Below are positions 1 to 5,056 of a DNA stretch of 11,925 bases, piece by piece. The position numbers and the translations under genes are program-made. Under the pieces are notes generated by a model, which ran no database searches, was not told where the DNA came from, and was given only the letters and a program-made list of their open reading frames with translations. Numbering within the stretch: the stretch's first letter is position 1; every line of letters begins with the position of its first letter. Source of the DNA: Chrysochromulina tobinii (taxonomy: Eukaryota > Haptophyta > Prymnesiales > Chrysochromulinaceae); assembly GCA_001275005.1 (NCBI GenBank), contig JWZX01001240.1, forward strand, positions 1-11,925, given 5' to 3'.

Positions 1-3000
1 CTCGCGTACCTCTGGCCAAACCACTTTAGCAACACCACCCAGCCCACCTTCCTATGCGGCATCGACAACACCGCCACGGGATGGTACGCCAACGGTTCGT
101 CCACCTGCACCGACACGTGCAACTATGCCTCCGACGGCGACTGCGACGACGGCGGCCCCGGCTCGGAGTACGACTTCTTCAAAGATCTAATTGGTCTCCT
201 GGGGGCTGATTGCCCCCTCGGTTCCGACTGCACCGACTGCGGCCCGCGCGTGAACCTTCTATGCCCTCTTGATAACGGGGTGCCAGTCTGCGGAGGGTTC
301 TCGTATTTGCCCTCAAGCCTCGTGACGGGCTACAGTGCGCTGGCGTTCGGGAACCCCGACAACTCAATTTACGTGGGCGGCTTCCAGAACGTCACCAACG
401 CCGGCACCGTCGCGGCTCTGCGGGCGTCCATCGTCCGGAGAGCAAACTGGGTGTTCAGCAACGTGGTCACCGGCCCATTCCAACTGATAACCTCTTTTGA
501 AATCTACTCCGACCCGCCCTCCCCGCCGCCTTCTCCGCCCTCGCCGCCGCCCCGCCCGCCTTCGCCGCCCTCGCTGCCGCCGCCCCCTCCAAGACCGCGG
601 TCGCCGCCCTCGCCCCCCCGCCTGCTGGCCCACCATGGGGGTCTCTGCGCACGGTCTGCACCAACGAGTGCAGCTCTGCCTCCGATGGCGCTTGCGACGA
701 CGGCGGCCCCGGCTCCGAGTTTACCTTGTGCGGTTTCGGCAATGATTGCGCCGACTGCGGCCCTCGCACGGCCCCCGCGTGCGATGCGGGCTTCTCGTGC
801 GGCATGTGCCTGATGATCGAGACCGCGTGCCCGAGCGCGACCACCATCACCCGCCTGGGCCGATGCGCTAATCCCAACCTTCCTGCCTGCACGAATACGT
901 GCAACTTCGCCTCCGACAACAACTGCGACGATGGCGGTCCCGGCTCCGAGTTCTTCAACTGCGCTCGCGGCTCCGACTGCACCGACTGCGGCGTTCGCCA
1001 GCCCCCTCTCGACAACAGTAACTGCCGCGGCACCGGCCAATGTGGCACGAGTGCGAACCTCAACAACTGCGGCACCGACGACATCTACCGCTTGGCGTAC
1101 CGAATGAGGCCCCCCCCACCGCCCCCGCCCCCGCCGCCCCCTCGGAAGCCGCCGCCTCAGTCGCCTTCGCCCGCGCCGCCGCCGTCCGGCTGCAGGAACA
1201 GCAATGCACTCAACTACCGCCCCTTTGCTGTCGTCGACGACGGCTCGTGCCTCATCGGCGGGTGCACCGACTCGCGTTTCCCCCAGTACAACCCGTTGGC
1301 CACGTACGACAACGGGTTTGCCAACGGCGGCTGCGCACCGCCTGTCCCGGGCTGCACGAACTCCCGGGCCGTCAACTACCAGGCGAGCGCCACCTACTGC
1401 CCCACGGGCAACTGCTGCGTCATGGCCACACCCGTGTATGGCTGCATGAACTCGGACGCCCTCAACTACAACCCGTCCGCCACGTACAGCAACGCGAGCG
1501 CCTATCCATGCGTTCCTCGCGTCCGGGGCTGCACGAACTCGGCGGCAGCCAACTACAACGCGCTCTACAACACGCTGCTCCCCGGCTCGTGCATCGTCTT
1601 CGGCTGCACGAACTCGTTGGCCTCCAACTACAACGCGCAGGCCACGAACTACGACGGCTCGTGCCCGGCACACCGAGGCTGCACCGACCCTGCTGCGGCC
1701 AACTACAACGCGGTCTACAACACGCAGCTGCCTGGCTCGTGCACGTACGGCGGCTGCAGGACTGTGGGCGATCCCAACTACAACGCGCGGAACACCTTCG
1801 CCATCCCGGGCTCGTGCGCGGGCTCGGGCCGTCGCCTCGAGGAGGACGCTCCGGGTCGCCGCCTGCAGCAGGGTGCGGGGTGCTTGGACCCGACCGCGAT
1901 CACGTATTCGTCCTCGGCCACGTCGCACGTTCAGTCCCTGTGCACGTACGCCATCCTTGGGTGCACGGATCCCAACGCGTTCAACTACCTGGCGTCGGCC
2001 ACGGCGGGCAACTCCCAGGCCTCCTCGCCGTGCATCGCCCGTGTCACTGGCTGCATGGCGATCTCGGCGCTCAACTACAACAGCCTCGCCAACGTCAACA
2101 GCCCATCCTCGTGCTTGTACGCCGTCCAGGGCTGCGCGGACACTGCCGCCAGCAACTACATGGCCGCGGCCAACGTCAACGTCGCCTCGTTGTGCACGTA
2201 CGTCATCAGCGGCTGCACGAGCCCTCTGGCCGCGAACTACAACCCCTCGGCCACCGTCGACAACGGCGGGTGCACGTGGCCAGTGCGTGGCTGCACTAAC
2301 CCGACGGCCACGAACTACGTGGCCGGCGTCACTCCTGGGTTTGCCACCACGTGCCTTTACTCCGTCCCCGGCTGCACGTTTGCCGCGGCGTCCAACTACA
2401 ACCCAAGCGCCACCGTCGACGACGGCAGCTGCGTCGTGAGGTCGCCGCCACCTAATCCACCCCCGCCCTCCCGGCCGCCCTCCCGGCCGCCCCCACCGCG
2501 CTCACCCCCCCGCCCGCCGCCCTCGCCGCCGCCGCCCTCCCCCTCCCCGCCCGCCCTCCCCCTCCCCGCCCGCCACCGCCGCCCTCCACGCCGCCATCGC
2601 CACCATCGCAGCCCGGAGCGCCCCAGATGGGCCTGGGGCTCTCGATGGCTCCCTCGGACTCGGGAGCCTCCATCGCCATCGCCGTCTGCGTCACGATCAG
2701 CGTTGTGGCCATCATGTTCTTCGCGTGCCAGGTCTACACCCGAAAGTGGAGGAACGCGCGCGCTAAGACGGACGTCACGTCCAAGGCGAGCAACGGTTCC
2801 ACCGAGCTCCAGCAGATCCAGGTCAAGGAGAAGTACAAGCCCATCCCCATGGGCCAGATCTCGTACGGCGACCAGCTGGGCACCGGCGCCTTTGGCGTCG
2901 TGTACAAGTGCACGTTCCAGGCGACCAAGTGCGCCATCAAGAAGCTGCACGCCAAGGACGAGAGCTCGGAGGCGCTCGCCAAGGCGCTCATGGACGAGTT

Positions 3001-4033
3001 CCACGTGATGAGCCAGCTCCGCCACCCGAACGTGCTGCTCACGCTCGGCATCGCCGAGGACGCGGTCGAGGGCACCAAGGGCATCGTCATGGAGCTCATG
3101 GAGGCCTCGCTCGCCGACGTGCTCAGCTCCGCCTCCTTCGAGCAGTACGCCACGTGGGCAGGCTCCTTCTTCTCCATCGCCTCGGACGTGGCCAACGGCA
3201 TGGCCTACATCCACTTCAACAACATGCTCCACCGCGACCTCAAGCCGGGCAACGAGCCCCTCGACGCTCAGTGGGTGGCCAAGGTTGCCGACTTTGGCAC
3301 CGTCTTCGACTCGTCCGGTAGCGCCATCTCGGAGAGCGGCGACATCCAGGGCACGCCGCCCTACATGGCGCCCGAGATCGTGAAGAGGCACGTGTACGAC
3401 AAGCCGGTGGACGTGTGGGCCTTTGGGTGCATGCTCGCGCACATGGGCACGAAGCGTCCCCCGTACTCGTGGCTCACGCACATCGAGACGCCCAAGCAGC
3501 TCCTCGACGTGGTCGCAAGCGGCGAGTACTCGCCGCTCGAGCTGCTCCTCGAGAGCACGACCACGTCGGACTCTATCAAGGATCTCGCAAAGTCGTGCTG
3601 CCAGCCTGGCCCCATTGTGCGGCCGACCTTCGAACAGATCTCGCAGAAGGTCAGCGAGGCCGTCAACGTCGCATTTGGCGCGGCGACTCCCCGCGGATCT
3701 AGCAATGTCGACCCGCGCCCCGTGGCGCGCATCAAGAACAAGCGCCCACTGCGCACCTCTATCATCGCGGCCCCCGGAGCGCCGGAACGTGACAGTACGG
3801 CGTCTTCGGATTCCCTCACATCGACAATGGACCAGTCGTACCGCGAGAAGTTCAAGAACCGCTCCAAGTCTTCGCTCGAGAAGTCGTACCGCGTCAACAC
3901 GGACGCGCCGGCGTCGCCGGGCGGCGAGGCGTCCGCGCCGCCGCCGCCCGCCGAGTCGAACAATTCGCTGTTCCAGACTTTTTCGGATACGCTCCTCGCC
4001 ACCTTCACGCCCGGCAAGGGGCTCAAAGACTAG
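1..4033 (+). CDS. Receptor-like TKL-type Ser/Thr kinase with Cys-rich ectodomain (5' partial, two frame breaks)
   Basis: Likely a single-pass membrane kinase that couples an extracellular Cys-rich region to intracellular Ser/Thr phosphorylation; the ligand is unknown. The reading frame is open from base 1, so the start and signal peptide lie upstream. It continues to the TAG at 4031-4033. Order: Cys module, unrecognised domain (250-507), Pro linker, two Cys modules, Pro linker, 15 Cys repeats (1188-2432), Pro linker, transmembrane helix (2672-2734), kinase domain (2855-3660), Ser/Pro-rich tail. The frame changes twice by one base in the same sense, near C7 runs at 613-619 and 2505-2511. One extra C at each gives 4035 nt, or 1344 codons plus stop, with homologous modules on both sides of the first break. 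The kinase part is certain. That ectodomain and kinase form one gene is inferred from the TM placement and shared linker style. Introns at the breaks are the main alternative. Pseudogene status is unlikely because the kinase motifs are intact. Confidence 0.85.
106..249 (+). other. Cys module A (CDDGGPGSE type) with an 11-residue insertion
   Basis: First of three related ectodomain modules. The shared pattern is C-x3-C-x3-SD-x2-CDDGGPGSE, a short spacer, then C-x2-G-x-DC-x-DCG-x-R. In module A the spacer after GSE is 14 residues against 3 in modules B and C. The extra 33 nt keep the frame and encode a hydrophobic stretch containing FKDLIGLLGA. The acidic and Cys spacing is reminiscent of small disulfide or calcium-binding modules such as LNR/Notch repeats, but I cannot assign a named family. 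Confidence 0.7.
508..640 (+). other. Proline-rich linker 1
   Basis: This encodes repeated PPSPPP and PRPPSPP stretches typical of hydroxyproline-rich extracellular linkers in algae. It separates an unrecognised domain (about residues 84-169 of the partial protein, containing VGGFQNVTNAGTVAALRA) from module B. The C7 run at 613-619 lies inside it, and the frame changes across the linker. Confidence 0.7.
613..619 (+). other. C7 homopolymer at frame break 1
   Basis: Upstream, the frame with codons starting at positions 1, 4, 7 encodes module A and the linker. Downstream, the frame with codons at multiples of 3 encodes modules B and C. The downstream codons begin one base early, as if one base were missing. 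Eight C's would read SPPPPAGPPWG straight into module B. It is a probable one-base loss in the assembly or genome. Confidence 0.7.
657..767 (+). other. Cys module B (CDDGGPGSE type)
   Basis: This is the second ectodomain module: CTNEC, then SDGACDDGGPGSE, a three-residue spacer, and C-x2-GNDCADCGPR. It aligns closely with modules A and C. It lies in a different frame from module A, which is the main evidence that the frame break is not the true end of a gene. Confidence 0.7.
888..998 (+). other. Cys module C (CDDGGPGSE type)
   Basis: This is the third module: CTNTC, then SDNNCDDGGPGSE, the spacer FFN, and C-x2-GSDCTDCGVR. It follows a Cys-rich connector (about 768-887) and precedes a shorter Cys segment and the second Pro-rich linker. 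Confidence 0.7.
1110..1187 (+). other. Proline-rich linker 2 with a C8 run
   Basis: This encodes a run of eleven prolines followed by RKPPPQSPSPAPPPS. It starts with eight C's (1110-1117), and the frame continues unbroken across them. It joins Cys module C to the 15-repeat array. Confidence 0.75.
1188..2432 (+). repeat. Array of 15 short Cys repeats in the ectodomain
   Basis: Fifteen tandem protein repeats of roughly 25-30 residues share the consensus G-C-T-x2-x-A-x-N-Y-N-x2-A-T-x-n-G-S-C. Clear examples start GCTNSLASNYNAQATNYDG (repeat 6) and GCTSPLAANYNPSATVDNG (repeat 13). Each has two conserved Cys, at the GC start and near the end, suggesting one disulfide per repeat. Repeats 5 and 7 share a variant tail (YNT.LPGSC), which suggests local duplication. 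Repeat 8 carries an extra Arg-rich insertion (1827-1871). Similar GCTDPxAxNYxPxAxxDDGSC repeats occur in secreted proteins of marine bacteria and algae; their function is not established to my knowledge. Confidence 0.85.
2505..2511 (+). other. C7 homopolymer at frame break 2
   Basis: The preceding frame (codons at multiples of 3) carries the repeat array. The frame one base earlier carries the TM and kinase regions. An eighth C here would join them without a stop. The codon context (TC-G or TC-A, then CCC CCC CGC) is nearly identical to that at 613-619. Confidence 0.6.
2537..2574 (+). repeat. Perfect 19-bp tandem duplication in the Pro-rich linker
   Basis: Two identical 19-bp units (2537-2555 and 2556-2574, starting CTCCCCCTCCCC) lie head to tail. 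Because 19 is not a multiple of 3, any change of one copy shifts the frame. Loss of one copy from an ancestral three would also give exactly the shift seen here. Confidence 0.8.
2672..2734 (+). other. Predicted transmembrane helix of the receptor kinase
   Basis: About 21 hydrophobic residues (IAIAVCVTISVVAIMFFACQ and one more), preceded by a polar SDSGAS segment and followed by the basic TRKWRNARAK. That is a standard stop-transfer arrangement. It puts the Cys-rich part outside the cytoplasm and the kinase inside. Confidence 0.85.
2855..3660 (+). other. Protein kinase domain, TKL-like
   Basis: Numbered from the Met at 2627: glycine loop LGTGAFG (G85, G87, G90), ATP-anchoring Lys in AIKK (K105), helix-C Glu in MDEF (E124), catalytic HRDLKPGN (D204, N209), DFG Asp (D222) and GTPPYMAPE (E250). 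All catalytic residues are present, so activity is expected. HRDLKP points to Ser/Thr specificity, and GTPPYMAPE with DVWAFG fits the TKL group. After HRDLKPGN, the usual hydrophobic pair before LD is replaced by Glu-Pro (NEPLD), which is unusual. Confidence 0.92.
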
Positions 4034-5056
4034 TTCAAGGACGTTTTGAAGTCGGACGGACGAACGGGCGGATGCGATGGGGACACGGATGACATGGGGG
4101 CAAGGAGAGCGCATAGGAAATGTGAGCACGCGCCGCGGCGTGCACGGCCCCCGTGCTGTCAGGGCAGATCAGGGGCGTTGCCCTCGCGCCGTCGCGCCGC
4201 CACTGCACGCATGCTGTGCAGCGATTGCGGCGAGTCTAGGCTCGAGACTGCCAACAGGGAAAGGGTGAGGGCTGAGCCCGTTTGGGAGTTGGATCTCATG
4301 GACGTCGAGCAGTGCTTCTCGGCGGGGGTAAGTCACTGGGCGTCGGGCGTCGGGCGCGTTCACCCTTTGACTCGTGCTGGACATGCTCGCGCATTGCGCT
4401 ATGCACCACGGCACGATACGTATCGTCTCGATAGCATACCATAAATAGTTGATTTCGGCAGTACAAGGGTCGGGGGGAGTAGGACGACCACGCGGGAGCG
4501 TGTGACGGGTGTGGGGGGAAGGGGGGTGGAGGGTGGAGGTGTGTCGGGTGAAGGTAGTGCGCAGTGTGCAGTGTGTGCTGGTGTGTGCAGTGTGCTGGTG
4601 TGTGCAGTGTGCAGGTAAAAGATTGTTAATCCGCGGTTCCGCGCCCGCGAGTGCGTCCGCTTTGGCCTTTGCTGCGGCGCGCCCCTGCCCCGCCCTGCGG
4701 CTGCGCCCGGGCGACGGGCGTCCGCTTGCCGCGCGCTTCCCCCGACTTGCACTTCCGCACTTGCACCCTCCGGACTTTGGTCTTTGCGCCGGACGCGGGC
4801 GGTGAGGGAGGGCGGGGAGCGCGGCGGTGCGAGACCGTCGAGAGACTCTTCTTTGCGCTAATATGCTTGACGCGTGCATCGCGGTGATGAAAGACACGAG
4901 ATCGACGGAACACGCTCTACCGCGCTGTACAACTACTTACGTTACGGCACACTGTCGTCGGTACGCCGCGTGGCCGAACTGCCGTGCGAACACGCGGAGT
5001 AGCGAGGCTTCGTCTACCGGCGCGCGCCCCGCGGCGGAACTTAGCGTACAGTCGTA
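4034..5056. other. Intergenic region between convergent genes
   Basis: About 1 kb lies between the kinase stop and the stop of the minus-strand FHA gene, so both 3' ends fall here. I see a small A+T-richer patch (about 4438-4456), a G/T-rich stretch with a 17-bp tandem repeat (about 4500-4615), a 14-bp palindrome (4413-4426) and C/T-rich sequence (about 4640-4800). Open frames on both strands have compositions expected from GC-rich non-coding DNA. No tRNA, rRNA or clear polyadenylation signal was recognised. Confidence 0.6.
4577..4610. repeat. 17-bp G/T-rich tandem repeat
   Basis: Two perfect copies of GCTGGTGTGTGCAGTGT (4577-4593 and 4594-4610), embedded in degenerate TG/CAG repeats running from about 4556 to 4615. 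It is a simple minisatellite in non-coding DNA. Confidence 0.85.

Larger units (their letters stand above)
2433..2626 (+). other. Proline-rich juxtamembrane linker with frame break 2
   Basis: This C-rich stretch encodes SPPPNPPPPSRPPSRPPPP-type sequence in the array's frame. In the kinase's frame its 3' part encodes PPPPSTPPSPPSQPGAPQ. Both frames are Pro-rich, so the switch point is not visible from composition alone. The C7 run at 2505-2511 is the simplest site, and the kinase frame is open from there to 2626. Alternatively the stretch could be spliced out, since GTGAGG at 2436 and CAG at 2624-2626 are phase-compatible. Confidence 0.6.

Noticed and set aside
504-1928. Long minus-strand open frame opposite the ectodomain (474 codons, Arg/Ala/Val-rich)
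   Set aside because: It is antisense to the in-frame Cys repeat array. GC-rich codons leave few stops on the opposite strand, and the product has no recognisable motif.
2396-4129. Long minus-strand open frame opposite the kinase (577 codons)
   Set aside because: It mirrors a kinase domain with every catalytic motif on the plus strand. The antisense product is Arg/Gly/His-rich without domain signs.
4328-4333. GTAAGT, a perfect splice-donor sequence after an open frame starting near 4046
   Set aside because: A 6-mer like this is expected several times by chance. No matching exon or protein motif was found, and the other genes appear intronless.
4413-4426. 14-bp perfect palindrome ACGATACGTATCGT between the convergent genes
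   Set aside because: About one such palindrome is expected by chance in 12 kb. It is too short and loop-free to be a convincing RNA structure or named site.
4556-4615. TG/CAG-rich repeat considered as a telomere-like, CRISPR-like or splice-acceptor array
   Set aside because: There are only two perfect 17-bp copies, no spacers of uniform length and no canonical telomere unit. It is an ordinary minisatellite.
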